Assembly (NCBI RefSeq): GCF_014306625.1
Contig: NZ_JACRYL010000014.1
Span: 65,566-129,565 of the forward strand
From: Pedobacter fastidiosus
Lineage (GTDB): Bacteria; Bacteroidota; Bacteroidia; Sphingobacteriales; Sphingobacteriaceae
Length of the DNA: 64,000 nt
Direction: 5' to 3'
A model generated the notes under the pieces. That model was not told where the DNA came from, ran no database searches, and saw only the letters and a list, made by a program, of their open reading frames with translations. Positions 1-9,459 of the stretch are shown piece after piece. The first letter of the stretch is position 1. Every line of letters begins with the position of its first letter. A program made the position numbers and the translations under genes.

Positions 1-560
1 CGAGGGGCAACTCCCCTCCTTATTTTCAAGGAGGGGTTGGGGGTGGTTTATTTGTTTGTTGCAATTATACTTCCCAAACCCTGACTCCAGCTGAAATGAT
101 GACCGTTTTAAAAAAGGATTTGAAACTTACTTAAGGTTTCTCCGTTCCGCTGTGCTCCAGTCGAAATGACGGTAGCTTTAGGAAAGATTTGAACTTATTG
201 TTTCAAAGGTTGCTCCGTTCCACTGCGCTCCAGTCGAAATGACGACCACCTTAAAAGCCCTCCGTTTGGGATATGAGCTCCAGTCGAAATGACGGTAGCT
301 TTAGGGAAGATTAGGTGCAAAATGTTTAAAAACTTTGAGGGGGCAACTCCCCTCCTTATTTTCAAGGAGGGGTTGGGGGTGGTTTATTTGTTTCTTGCAA
401 TTATACTTCTCAAACCCCGACTCCAGCTGAAATGACAACGGCTTTAGGAAAGATTTAAACTTATTGTTTCAAAGGTTTCTCCGTTCCGCTGCGCTCCAGT
501 CGAAATGACGACCACTTTAAAAGCCCTCTCGCAGATTTTTATCTGCGCATATCTGCTTGA
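1..560. repeat. Intergenic direct-repeat block with hairpins
   Basis: There is no credible gene here. A segment of about 100 bp at 1-100 recurs almost unchanged at 336-436. Both copies contain the hairpin CCCCTCCTT-attttc-AAGGAGGGG and the same tail. A second module, containing CTCCAGTCGAAATGACG, appears about four times (near 150, 225, 275 and 500). A hairpin-rich stretch ends the block at about 527-570. This looks like clustered intergenic repeats of the kind scattered in Bacteroidota genomes. Nothing else is visible up to the tetR promoter at 883. Confidence 0.7.
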
Positions 561-882
561 TCTGCGGGAGATCTCTTTTTCATTATCTTCATTGAAATGC
601 TTGTTGTTGTGTTTGTTTCTTGCAATTACCCAACTTCCCTAAATCCGACCGAAATGAAAAACACGCATCCCGATTTTCTCGGGAGCGGATTTGTAATAAA
701 GGGCGGGACTACTGTTTCAAAAGAACTACAAGCATTGCTTTCCAAAGAAGAAAAATGTCTGTTTATCACGGTTTCCCTTAATTGATCAAATCCATTGAAA
801 AATTAATTATTTCTAAAATCTTAATTAAAACTACCTTAAAGCCGTATTTTATCACTCGAAATTTCATTTGACAATTGAATGA

Positions 883-938
883 TTGTGTATTTCTGAATTG
901 GTTATACATTTGCTTAACGGTGTTAGATTATTTACACC
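883..938 (+). promoter_or_regulatory. tetR promoter with overlapping operator
   Basis: An exact Bacteroidota promoter is present: TTG at 883-885, a 19-base spacer and TACATTTG at 905-912. Directly downstream, 914-938, is a sequence (TTAACGGTGTTAGATTATTT and flanks) that recurs almost unchanged at 1577-1602 before the efflux operon. Its core TAACG-G-TGTTA is an imperfect palindrome. The position over the predicted start site fits repression and autoregulation by the TetR protein. The promoter also shows that an upstream in-frame ATG at 875 would lie in the promoter and is not the start. Confidence 0.75.
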
Positions 939-952
939 TAATATTCCAGATC

Positions 953-1558
953 ATGGGAAGTAAAGAAAGAATTCTACGTTTAAAAGATGAAACCAGAACA
1001 AACATTCTGGATGCGGCCTTGAACATTGTTCAAACTGAAGGTTGGCAGGCATTAAGTATGCGTAAAATTGCCGACCAGATTGAATACACTGCACCGATAA
1101 TTTACGAGTACTTTTCCAACAAAGAAGGGATTTTACTTGAGTTAACTAGGAGAGGTTATTTAATTTTAGCAAAAGACATTCGCGAAGCACGTGACAAACA
1201 TGAGTTGGCTGAGGATAAAATGGAGGCGATGTGGGTTGCTTATTGGAACTTCGCTTTTGCCAACAAAGAGTTTTATCAACTGATGTATGGTGTGGATATG
1301 GTTTGTTGCAATGTAAAAAGTGCAATGTCCGAAGCGGAAAGCGTTGGTTCGATGTTGGGCGATGTTATCGAATCTTTATTTATCAAAAAACCAGTATCAG
1401 AGGATGATATCTGCATGAAATACTACACTTATTGGTCTATCATTCACGGTTTGATTTCTATTAATTTAGTTCGTCCGAATGGAAGAACGACAGACGAGTT
1501 AAACCAACAAATCTTGAAAGACGCCATTAAAGGCATTACATTATCCATTAACAACTAA
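953..1558 (+). CDS. TetR/AcrR family transcriptional regulator
   Basis: This is a DNA-binding repressor of 201 residues, a usual length for TetR. An N-terminal helix-turn-helix (about residues 16-62) carries the family pattern: a helix ending ALNIVQTEGWQALSMRKIA, then YEYFSNKEGIL. The C-terminal part is helical and matches the ligand and dimer domain in size only. I chose ATG 953 over the in-frame ATG at 875 because 875 lies inside the -33/-7 promoter. The gene sits 71 bp before a codirectional RND efflux operon and shares an operator sequence with it, so it probably represses that operon and itself. The inducer is unknown. The family call is secure and the target is inferred. Confidence 0.9.
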   Translation: MGSKERILRLKDETRTNILDAALNIVQTEGWQALSMRKIADQIEYTAPIIYEYFSNKEGILLELTRRGYLILAKDIREARDKHELAEDKMEAMWVAYWNFAFANKEFYQLMYGVDMVCCNVKSAMSEAESVGSMLGDVIESLFIKKPVSEDDICMKYYTYWSIIHGLISINLVRPNGRTTDELNQQILKDAIKGITLSINN

Positions 1559-1576
1559 ATTTTTTTACCCGATAAT

Positions 1577-1602
1577 TTAACACTGTTAGATTATTTATAC
1601 AC
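1577..1602 (+). promoter_or_regulatory. TetR operator upstream of the RND operon
   Basis: The sequence TTAACACTGTTAGATTATTT continues to 1602 and matches the tetR promoter copy (914-938) in nearly every base. The core TAACA-C-TGTTA is a perfect inverted repeat. It lies 28-53 bp before the adaptor start codon. No complete TAnnTTTG box was found beside it, so the exact start of transcription is unclear. Confidence 0.6.
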
Positions 1603-1629
1603 TTTAAATCCACTATAATTATTAATCAT

Positions 1630-2832
1630 ATGAATGCTATCCATCGTCTATTTATTTTACTTAACAGTGTTAAACAGTTTAACCAAGTTAAGGCAGTGTT
1701 AATTATTTCTTTACTCTCTATAATTCTTGTAAGCTGTAAGTCATCTCCTGATCAAGCTGCCGCTGCACCACCGCCACCAGTTTTGCCTGTGAGCTTGGTT
1801 AATGAAAGTTCTGAAACCACGTTTATCGAATATCCTGCATCTATTCAAGGTGCTGTAGATATTGATGTCCGTCCTCAGGTTAGCGGATATTTACAAAGTG
1901 TTTTGGTTAATGAAGGTGCTTATGTATCAGCAGGACAAACACTTTTTAAAATTAATGAAAACCCATATCGTGAGGCTTTGAACAATGCAAAAGCAAGTTT
2001 ACATGCGGCTGAAGCGGCTATTTTAAATGCACAGTTAGAAGTTGATAAACTAACGCCTCTGGTACAAAATAAGGTGGTGTCTGATTTTCAATTAAAAACT
2101 GCAAAAACAGCCTATAAAATTGCACAAGCCAATGCTGAGCAAGCAAAGGCGAGTGTGGCATCGGCACAAATTAACTTAGGTTATACCAATGTTAAAGCTA
2201 CGGTTAGCGGTTATATCGGTCGGATTCCTAAAAAGCAGGGAAGCTTGGTTTCTCCAACAGATCAAACTGCATTAACTCAACTGTCAGATATTCATGAGGT
2301 GCATGTTTACTTCGCCCTAGCAGAAAACGATTTTAACACTTTCAATAAAGATTATCCAGGTAAATCTCCTGCCGATAGGATTAAACATTTACCAGCGGTT
2401 GATCTGGTATTGGCCGATAATTCTACTTATTCTATAAAGGGAAAAATTGATATGATTGATGGCCAGTTTGATAAAAACACAGGTGCTATTACTTTGAGAG
2501 CAAGTTTTCCTAATGCAAATGGTGTACTCCGTTCGGGTAACACTGGCAAAATACGCTTAAGCTTGCGACATGAAGACGCAATATTGGTTCCGCAATCGGC
2601 AACGGTTGATATGCAGGATAAAGTATTTGTATTTACCGTAGGCGACAGTAGTAAGGTTAAAAAACAGTCTATCACTATTGTTGGTAAATCTGGCGAAAAC
2701 TATCTGGTAAAAGATGGCGTAAAAGCTGGCGATCAGATTGTGTTAAGCGGGATAGATAAATTACAGGAGGGTATGGTTATTCAGCCTCAAAAAACAGCAG
2801 ATAAAGTAGCTGTTACCAGAATAAAAAAATAA
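1630..2832 (+). CDS. RND efflux periplasmic adaptor (AcrA/MexA type)
   Basis: This is the membrane fusion protein of a tripartite drug efflux pump, 400 residues. It has a lipoprotein signal ending LVSC with Cys36, a proline-rich linker, and then the biotinyl-lipoyl-like half beginning IDVRPQVSGYLQSVLVNEGA. A helical hairpin spans about residues 115-180, followed by the second lipoyl half (YTNVKATVSGYIGRI) and beta-barrel domains. It is the first gene of an operon with the pump 23 bp downstream. The N-terminus before the hydrophobic core is unusually long (about 20 residues) and its DNA contains a perfect operator-like palindrome at 1661-1673. A later start leaves too short a signal peptide, so ATG 1630 is kept. 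Confidence 0.92.
   Translation: MNAIHRLFILLNSVKQFNQVKAVLIISLLSIILVSCKSSPDQAAAAPPPPVLPVSLVNESSETTFIEYPASIQGAVDIDVRPQVSGYLQSVLVNEGAYVSAGQTLFKINENPYREALNNAKASLHAAEAAILNAQLEVDKLTPLVQNKVVSDFQLKTAKTAYKIAQANAEQAKASVASAQINLGYTNVKATVSGYIGRIPKKQGSLVSPTDQTALTQLSDIHEVHVYFALAENDFNTFNKDYPGKSPADRIKHLPAVDLVLADNSTYSIKGKIDMIDGQFDKNTGAITLRASFPNANGVLRSGNTGKIRLSLRHEDAILVPQSATVDMQDKVFVFTVGDSSKVKKQSITIVGKSGENYLVKDGVKAGDQIVLSGIDKLQEGMVIQPQKTADKVAVTRIKK
1661..1673 (+). promoter_or_regulatory. Operator-like palindrome inside the adaptor's first codons
   Basis: TTAACAGTGTTAA is a perfect palindrome around one G and matches the core of the two upstream TetR operator copies. A partial copy (GCAGTGTTAA) follows near 1693. 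A roadblock or second binding site inside the coding region is plausible but inferred. Confidence 0.4.
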
Positions 2833-2855
2833 TACGACAACAAATTTAAAAAGTC

Positions 2856-5800
2856 ATGTTTCAGAAATTTATAGAAAGGCCGGTACTTTCAACTGTTATT
2901 TCCATATTATTGGTTATAGTTGGTATCCTTGGCTTAACAAAGTTACCCTTAGAGCGATTTCCAAATATCGCGCCTCCTTCTGTATTGGTAACTGCAGTGT
3001 ACCCAGGAGCCAATGCCGAAACAATTTTACGTTCGGTTACCCCATCATTAGAAGAGGCCATTAATGGTGTGGAAAACATGACCTACATGACTTCCACGGC
3101 TAGTAACGATGGTACTTTAGGGATTACGGTTTATTTCGCACAAGGTACCAATCCCGATCAGGCTGCGGTTAACGTACAAAACCGGGTTTCGCAAGCTACA
3201 AGCCAATTGCCCGCAGAGGTTGTGCAATATGGTATAACAACTACTAAACAGCAAAATAGTTTTATTGGTGCTATAGGGATTTACTCAGAAGATCCAAAAA
3301 AATATGATGCAGTTTTTGTAAATAACTATGCACAAATCAATATCATTCCCGAATTAAAACGTATCTCGGGTGTAGGTTCGGCGAGTGTATTTGGTGGTAT
3401 TAAAGATTACTCAATGCGAATTTGGTTAAATCCAAGTCAGTTGGCAACTTACAAAATTACCCCTAATGAAGTAATCAGTGCCATTCAGGATAAAAACTTA
3501 GAAGCAGCACCTGGCCGGGTTGGAGAACGTAGTAATGAAGCATTTGAATATATAATTAAATATAAAGGTAAACTTACCAAACCAGAAGAGTATCAAAATA
3601 TCGCAATCCGTTCTAATTCGGATGGTTCTATATTACGTTTAAAAGATGTGGCCCGTGTAGAATTGGGGGCTTATAGCTATAGTAGTGTAAACCGTTTAAA
3701 CGGAAAGGATGGAATTACCATTGGTGTAATCCAATTATCAGGCTCTAATGCAAACGAGATCCAGATTTCCATTGATAAACTGTTGGCAAAATTATCAAAA
3801 GATTTTCCAGCGGGAATTAAATACAACCAGTTTTACCGTACCAAAACCGATCTTGATGAATCTATTAATCAAGTTGAGCATACACTTATAGAGGCATTTT
3901 TACTGGTATTTATTGTTGTATTTATATTCCTACAAGATTTCAGGTCGACATTGATTCCGGCTATTGCAGTTCCGGTAGCTATTATTGGTACCTTCTTTTT
4001 TATGAATCTGTTCGGATTCTCTGTAAACCTTTTAACCTTGTTTGCGCTTGTATTGGCGATTGGTATTGTGGTGGATGATGCGATTGTGGTGGTTGAAGCT
4101 GTTCATGCCAAAATGGAAGAAGACCCAACACTTACCCCGAAAGCGGCAACTACGCAGGCGATGCATGAAATTACCGGGGCAATTATATCGATTACATTGG
4201 TAATGGCCGCGGTATTTTTACCAGTTGGTTTTATGACTGGATCAACAGGGATATTTTACAAACAGTTTGCCTTAACTATGGCTATAGCCATCATTATATC
4301 GGCTGTTAACGCCTTAACTTTAAGCCCAGCTCTAGCTGCTTTATTTTTAAAAAATAAACATGCAGCAACTGGCCATAAAGCACCAAAAAAAGGTTTTGTA
4401 GAAAAGTTTTATGCGGGCTTTAATGGCGGTTTTAATTATATGACCAACAGATATATAGGTGGCTTGAAAATTCTTATCCGCCATAAATGGATTAGTCTAG
4501 GTGGATTAGCCTTAATCGTTGCGGTTACCGTTTTTATGGTAAGCAGAACAAAAACTGGCTTTATTCCTACGGAAGATCAAGGTTTTGTTGCTATCGCTGT
4601 TGCCAGTCCATCTGGAACTTCATTAGCCAATACCAATAAAATGTTAAAACAAGCTGAAAAAGAGTTGCGTGCTATGCCATCAGCAAGATTTGTAATGTCG
4701 TTGGCTGGTTATAACTTTTTAACGGCATCAAACAGTCCGTCAGCTGGTCAGATTTTCTTATTGTTAAAACCAAATGACGAAAGAGGGGCGGTAAAAAATA
4801 TCGATGAGATCCAAAATATTGTAAGGGCTAAAATGGCGGCTATATCTGCAGGTACCTTCTTTGTATTCAGTTTTCCAACTGTGCCAGGCTTTAGTAACGT
4901 TGAGGCGATGAACGTAATGTTACAGGATAAAACGAATGGTAGGCTGGATAAGTTTAGTGGTGTAGCGAATAACTTTATTGGAAAGTTAATGGCGAAACCG
5001 GCAATTGCTTACGCGTTTACGTCTTACAAAGCAGATTATCCGCAGTTACAACTGGATGTTAATAATGAAAAGGCCGATCAGCTTGGGGTAAGTGTTAAGG
5101 ACATTTTACAAACTATGCAAACTTATTTTGGTACTGCACAGGCATCAGATTTTAACCGCTTTGGTAAATACTATCGTGTAGTGGTTCAGGCTGATGTATC
5201 TGATAGAACCGACCCAGCAAGTATTGACCGTGTATTTGTTAAAAACAAGTCAGGAGAAAGTGTGCCCATTAATACATTGGTTAAATTAACCCGTGTTTAT
5301 GGTTCGGAAACGGCTTCCCGTTATAATCTGTTTAACTCTATTGAGGTAAATGCGATCCCAAAACCGGGTTTTAGCTCTGGTGATGCGATAAAGGCGATAG
5401 AAGAAACCGCTAAGGAACAACTTCCAGCTGGGTATGCCTATGAATTCTCTGGACAAACACGTGAGGAGATTTCTTCAGGCGGACAATCGACTGTGATATT
5501 CCTGCTTTGTCTGGTTTTCGTTTACTTCCTATTGTCGGCACAGTATGAGAGTTACATTTTACCATTAGCTGTAATTCTTTCTATCCCTACAGGTGTATTT
5601 GGTGTGTTTGTGGTATTGGGTTTAACTGGTATAGAAAATAACATTTATGTACAGGTAGCATTGATTATGCTTATTGGACTTCTGGCCAAAAACGCCATCC
5701 TAATTGTGGAGTTTGCACTGCAACGGAGAAAGGCAGGATTGAGTTTGTTTGATTCGGCTATAGAGGCCGCAAAGTTAAGGATCAGGCCAATCATTATGAC

Positions 5801-6044
5801 TTCACTAGCTTTTGTGTTTGGTTTATTCCCGATGAGTATTGCAACAGGCCCATCTGCTCAAGGTAACCACTCCATTAGTATTGGTGCTGCAGGCGGTATG
5901 GTTTCAGGTGTAGTTTTAGGCTTATTCATTATTCCTGTACTTTTCGTAATCTTCCAAGCCTTACAAGAAAAAATTTCCAAAAAAACAAATGAGGTTGTTC
6001 ACCATGAAGAACCTATTAATAATGTAGTATATGAAACGGTTTAA
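2856..6044 (+). CDS. RND efflux pump, inner-membrane transporter (HAE1/AcrB family)
   Basis: This is the proton-driven exporter of the tripartite pump, 1062 residues, full length for the family. The N-terminus FIERPVLSTVISILLVIVG is the typical first transmembrane helix with the FxxRP start. The proton-relay aspartates fall at D407 and D408 in GIVVDDAIVVVE, the same numbering as E. coli AcrB, and the partner lysine is K945 in LLAKNAILIVEFA. Two large periplasmic loops and twelve predicted helices follow the usual plan. It probably exports hydrophobic drugs, dyes or detergents, but substrates cannot be read from the sequence. Its end overlaps the next gene by 14 bp, which supports cotranscription. 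Confidence 0.95.
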   Translation: MFQKFIERPVLSTVISILLVIVGILGLTKLPLERFPNIAPPSVLVTAVYPGANAETILRSVTPSLEEAINGVENMTYMTSTASNDGTLGITVYFAQGTNPDQAAVNVQNRVSQATSQLPAEVVQYGITTTKQQNSFIGAIGIYSEDPKKYDAVFVNNYAQINIIPELKRISGVGSASVFGGIKDYSMRIWLNPSQLATYKITPNEVISAIQDKNLEAAPGRVGERSNEAFEYIIKYKGKLTKPEEYQNIAIRSNSDGSILRLKDVARVELGAYSYSSVNRLNGKDGITIGVIQLSGSNANEIQISIDKLLAKLSKDFPAGIKYNQFYRTKTDLDESINQVEHTLIEAFLLVFIVVFIFLQDFRSTLIPAIAVPVAIIGTFFFMNLFGFSVNLLTLFALVLAIGIVVDDAIVVVEAVHAKMEEDPTLTPKAATTQAMHEITGAIISITLVMAAVFLPVGFMTGSTGIFYKQFALTMAIAIIISAVNALTLSPALAALFLKNKHAATGHKAPKKGFVEKFYAGFNGGFNYMTNRYIGGLKILIRHKWISLGGLALIVAVTVFMVSRTKTGFIPTEDQGFVAIAVASPSGTSLANTNKMLKQAEKELRAMPSARFVMSLAGYNFLTASNSPSAGQIFLLLKPNDERGAVKNIDEIQNIVRAKMAAISAGTFFVFSFPTVPGFSNVEAMNVMLQDKTNGRLDKFSGVANNFIGKLMAKPAIAYAFTSYKADYPQLQLDVNNEKADQLGVSVKDILQTMQTYFGTAQASDFNRFGKYYRVVVQADVSDRTDPASIDRVFVKNKSGESVPINTLVKLTRVYGSETASRYNLFNSIEVNAIPKPGFSSGDAIKAIEETAKEQLPAGYAYEFSGQTREEISSGGQSTVIFLLCLVFVYFLLSAQYESYILPLAVILSIPTGVFGVFVVLGLTGIENNIYVQVALIMLIGLLAKNAILIVEFALQRRKAGLSLFDSAIEAAKLRIRPIIMTSLAFVFGLFPMSIATGPSAQGNHSISIGAAGGMVSGVVLGLFIIPVLFVIFQALQEKISKKTNEVVHHEEPINNVVYETV

Positions 6045-7437
6045 TATTTTTACCATCCTGCTCCTTGTTTTAGTGTGGAGCGGATGTTCGGTTTCTAAAG
6101 ATTTATCCTTGCCAAACATGGCGCCAGGTTTGTTTAGAAACTCAGTGCAGAAGGATTCTGCTAGTGTTGGCGATTTGCCCTTTAAAAGTTTTATCTCAGA
6201 TTTAACGGTTCAGAATTTAATTGATACAGCGCTGGAAAAAAACTACGATATGCAAATTGCTTTAAAAAATATCGATGCAGCTGAAGTGCTTTTTAAACAA
6301 TCAAAATTAGGTTACTTACCCGAATTGAAAATGCAGATAGCCGCAAGTTCGAGTCGTCCTTCTGATAATAGCTTAAACGGTTTAAGCATTAGTCAGTTTA
6401 CAGATTCAAAACACATTGAAGATTACAGTGCTAATCTTGGTGTATTTTGGGAGGCCGATATCTGGGGCAAAATCCGCAATCAAAAAGCTGGCGCTTTAGC
6501 CAGTTTTTTGCAAACAGAAGAAGCTCGAAAAGCAGTTCAAACGCGTTTAGTTTCCAATGTTGCTGAGGGTTATTACAACTTATTAATGATGGATGCTCAA
6601 TTAGAAATTGCGAAGAAAAACTTAAAATTAAATGATAGTACCTTACGCATTATTAACTTGCAATTTGATGCTGGTCAGGTTACATCTCTAGCCATACAAC
6701 AAGCAGAGGCACAGCAGTTAAACGCTGCTCAGTTAATTCCCCGCTTGGAGCAGAATGTAATTTTACAAGAGAATGCTTTAAGTGTTTTAATTGGCACTTT
6801 GCCAAAAGCAATTAACAGGCAAACCAGATTGGATAATATGAGTATTCCCCAAAATTTAAATGTAGGTTTTCCTTCGGCTTTGCTAAGCCGAAGACCTGAT
6901 ATTAAAACGGCAGAATTAGCTTTAAATGTGGCCAACGCCAAAGTTGGAATTGCAAAAGCAAGTTTATATCCGTCTTTAATTATTACGGCCAGCGGGGGTA
7001 TAAATTCCTTTAAAGCGAGCAACTGGTTTAACGTTCCTGCATCGTTATTTGGAATGGTATCTGGCGGAATTACTCAACCAATTTTTCAACGCGGACAGTT
7101 AAAAACCACTTACGAATTGGCTAAAATAGATCGGGATAAAACGGTTATTCAATTCCGTCAATCGGTTTTAAATGCTGTAGGAGAGGTTTCTGATGAATTA
7201 ACAAAAGTTGAAAAATTGAAAACTCAATATACAATAGCAGAGAAAAGAGCTCGAACTTTACAACAGGCATCTAGAAATGCGAGCTTACTTTTTAAAAGCG
7301 GGATGGCAAATTATTTAGAAGTAATAACGGCTCAAGGCAATCTGCTACAAAGCGAACTTGAACTAACAACCATTAAAACAGAACAATTAAATGCTGTTGT
7401 AGGTTTGTATCGTTCTTTGGGCGGTGGCTGGAATTAA
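6031..7437 (+). CDS. RND efflux outer-membrane factor (TolC/NodT family lipoprotein)
   Basis: This is the outer-membrane exit duct of the pump, 468 residues. A lipoprotein signal ends WSGC (Cys19). Two repeated halves of long helices carry the family signatures, for example YDMQIALKNIDAAEVLFKQ and LLSRRPDIKTAELALNVANA, the latter being the second-repeat motif. ATG 6031 overlaps the pump gene by 14 bp, so translation is probably coupled. With the adaptor and pump it makes a complete efflux system under the upstream TetR regulator. Confidence 0.93.
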   Translation: MKRFNIFTILLLVLVWSGCSVSKDLSLPNMAPGLFRNSVQKDSASVGDLPFKSFISDLTVQNLIDTALEKNYDMQIALKNIDAAEVLFKQSKLGYLPELKMQIAASSSRPSDNSLNGLSISQFTDSKHIEDYSANLGVFWEADIWGKIRNQKAGALASFLQTEEARKAVQTRLVSNVAEGYYNLLMMDAQLEIAKKNLKLNDSTLRIINLQFDAGQVTSLAIQQAEAQQLNAAQLIPRLEQNVILQENALSVLIGTLPKAINRQTRLDNMSIPQNLNVGFPSALLSRRPDIKTAELALNVANAKVGIAKASLYPSLIITASGGINSFKASNWFNVPASLFGMVSGGITQPIFQRGQLKTTYELAKIDRDKTVIQFRQSVLNAVGEVSDELTKVEKLKTQYTIAEKRARTLQQASRNASLLFKSGMANYLEVITAQGNLLQSELELTTIKTEQLNAVVGLYRSLGGGWN

Positions 7438-7802
7438 GTTTCCAAAGAAATGCCTTTGTCTAATGTAATTAAGTTAAGATTTTAACCACAGATGGACACA
7501 GATAATCATTGATTTTAATCTCTGTGTCCACTCTTTTATCTCTCGGAAAATCGGGACAAGTTGTGGTTAAAAATATTTGTTTTTCGTCTCTTTGCAAGTG
7601 AAAACAATTGTGCTATTACATATCAATTAAGATTATCAACAACCAATAAAAAAGGAGCTGTATCGTAAAACTAAATTGTCATTTTGAGCTTGTCGAAGGA
7701 TTAATAAAAAGTGCATTTAAGCATTTCGACAGGCTCAATGTGACAAAAACTAAAGAAAATTGATTTATGATACAGCCTCTTATAAAGTTTATTTAATCTT
7801 AC
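7438..7802. repeat. Intergenic region with two nested hairpin elements
   Basis: These 365 bp hold no gene. Element 1 (about 7479-7572) has outer arms TTTTAACCACA and TGTGGTTAAAA and inner arms TGGACACAGA and TCTGTGTCCA. Element 2 (about 7656-7782) has outer arms like GAGCTGTATC and GATACAGCCTC and inner arms near CATTTTGAGCTTGTCGAA and TTCGACAGGCTCAATGTG. Both are imperfect nested inverted repeats able to fold as cruciforms or as long RNA stems, between convergent genes. Confidence 0.6.
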
Positions 7803-9350
7803 TTACAAGCCACCTTTTCGGTTCGATTTAGTTTGAACTGGCCATGTTGCTGGCTTTCCGGTACGTTCGTTAACCGGTAAATCAGTGGCTTTCTCATTCG
7901 AAGTTTTCTCGGGATCTTCACAGGCCATGTAAACCAAAATTGCAGCCAAGATCACGTTGCTTCTAATTTCGTCGAAAACCAATTTATCATAACTATCACG
8001 ATTGGTATGCCAGGTGTAAGTTCCGTAATCCCAACTGGTAGAACTTAAAGAATAACCCAAAGCACCAGCAGCTACAAAAGATGCAAAATCAGAACCGCCA
8101 GCACCCGGAGTACCTGGGAAGTTGGTTTTGATTTGATTTTTAATTGTATCTGGAACTTTAGCCAACCAACGTGTGATGTAGTCTTTTGATTTCGCAAATC
8201 CTTGGCCTCCAATATTAACAACTCTTCCAGTTCCATTATCTTGATTGAATAATGCCTGCAAATTGTTTACAATTTCTGGATGATCTTCTACAAAAGCTCT
8301 TGAGCCATTTAAACCTTGCTCTTCACTACCCCAATGTCCAACTAAAATTGTTCTTTTAGGGTTTGGATAAAATTTCTTTAAAATTCTCATCGCTTCCATC
8401 ATCATAATGGTTCCCGATCCGTTATCAGTTGCCCCACTAGCTCCATCCCACGAATCGAAATGTGCAGACAGCATTACATATTCTTTTGGTTTCTGCTTGC
8501 CTTTAATCTCAGCAATAGTATTAAAAGTTGGTACAACACCAAGCTCCTTAGATTCCGTTTCTATTTTAAGCATTGGTTTATCGCCGTTAACAGCTAAACG
8601 ATAAACTAAACCATAATCCTCTACAGATAAATCTATTGTAGGGATTTTCGTGGTATTTGCACCAAAAACCTTATCTACGCCAAAACCTTGCGACCAATTG
8701 TTAATCACGATTCCGGCAGCACCAGCATTTTCTATTGCTAAGGCTAAATTTTTAGCGCTCAATCCAGTTTTTGCAACGCCTGATGCAAAGGCTTTCACGG
8801 CATCTGCTTTTTCTTTTTTATATTTTTCAAATAAATCTTTTGTTGCAAATTCTTCCCAATTTTTTTCAGGTCGGCCAGAAATTTGGTTCAAAGAAATAAG
8901 TACTAATTTGCCTTTAACGCTAGGTAGCCATTTTTGGAAAGATAGAGAATCGGTTATTGCAGGCAAAATAATTGCTTCGGCATTTACAGGTTTTCCATTG
9001 GTTGATGGGCTCCAAGCCAATTGTGTGCCTTCCAAAGTTCTTAATCGTGGACTAACCAAATCAATGTGAGAAACGCCTCGTTCCCAACCACGCCATTCGC
9101 CCCATTTTTCGTTCTTTGCAGAAATGCCCCAATCGCTATATTTTTTTACTGCCCAATCATTCGCCTGCTTCATTTGCGGACTACCAACTAGCCTTGGTCC
9201 AACAACATCTAATAATTCGTGAGCCAGTTTTTCAAGCTGGGAATTTTCGTTAACCTCCTTTACAATATTGTCTATTATTTTATTTTCTTGTGCAAATACA
9301 AAAGACGATGAAAACAAAAGTAGTGCAGTAAACAGTAATTTTTTATTCAT
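7803..9350 (-). CDS. Secreted M28 family metallopeptidase (carboxypeptidase Q-like)
   Basis: This is a zinc aminopeptidase or carboxypeptidase of 515 residues with a Sec signal peptide ending VFAQ. A PA-type insert (about 120-265) precedes the catalytic domain. Metal-binding motifs are SAHFDSWDGASGATDNGSG starting near residue 296, GHWGSEEQGLNGSRAF (catalytic glutamates), a following FNQDNGTG aspartate and a late WHTNRDSYDKL histidine. The overall order matches the plasma glutamate carboxypeptidase branch, which cleaves dipeptides or small peptides in the periplasm or outside the cell. It appears to be a single gene, facing the RND operon tail to tail. Confidence 0.9.
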   Translation of the reverse strand: MNKKLLFTALLLFSSSFVFAQENKIIDNIVKEVNENSQLEKLAHELLDVVGPRLVGSPQMKQANDWAVKKYSDWGISAKNEKWGEWRGWERGVSHIDLVSPRLRTLEGTQLAWSPSTNGKPVNAEAIILPAITDSLSFQKWLPSVKGKLVLISLNQISGRPEKNWEEFATKDLFEKYKKEKADAVKAFASGVAKTGLSAKNLALAIENAGAAGIVINNWSQGFGVDKVFGANTTKIPTIDLSVEDYGLVYRLAVNGDKPMLKIETESKELGVVPTFNTIAEIKGKQKPKEYVMLSAHFDSWDGASGATDNGSGTIMMMEAMRILKKFYPNPKRTILVGHWGSEEQGLNGSRAFVEDHPEIVNNLQALFNQDNGTGRVVNIGGQGFAKSKDYITRWLAKVPDTIKNQIKTNFPGTPGAGGSDFASFVAAGALGYSLSSTSWDYGTYTWHTNRDSYDKLVFDEIRSNVILAAILVYMACEDPEKTSNEKATDLPVNERTGKPATWPVQTKSNRKGGL

Positions 9351-9459
9351 AATTAGTTCGGTTTTTCTTAATTGACGAGCTAATTTAATAAATAAGGACG
9401 CGTTTAAACCATGATAATGGAAATGTTGCAGAATGAATCTCTGCGAAAAATCTTTTCAA

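Noticed and set aside
597-785. 62-codon open frame on the plus strand
   Set aside because: It translates intergenic repeat sequence (a GGGCGGGACTACTG-type module), has no ribosome site and has unlikely composition.
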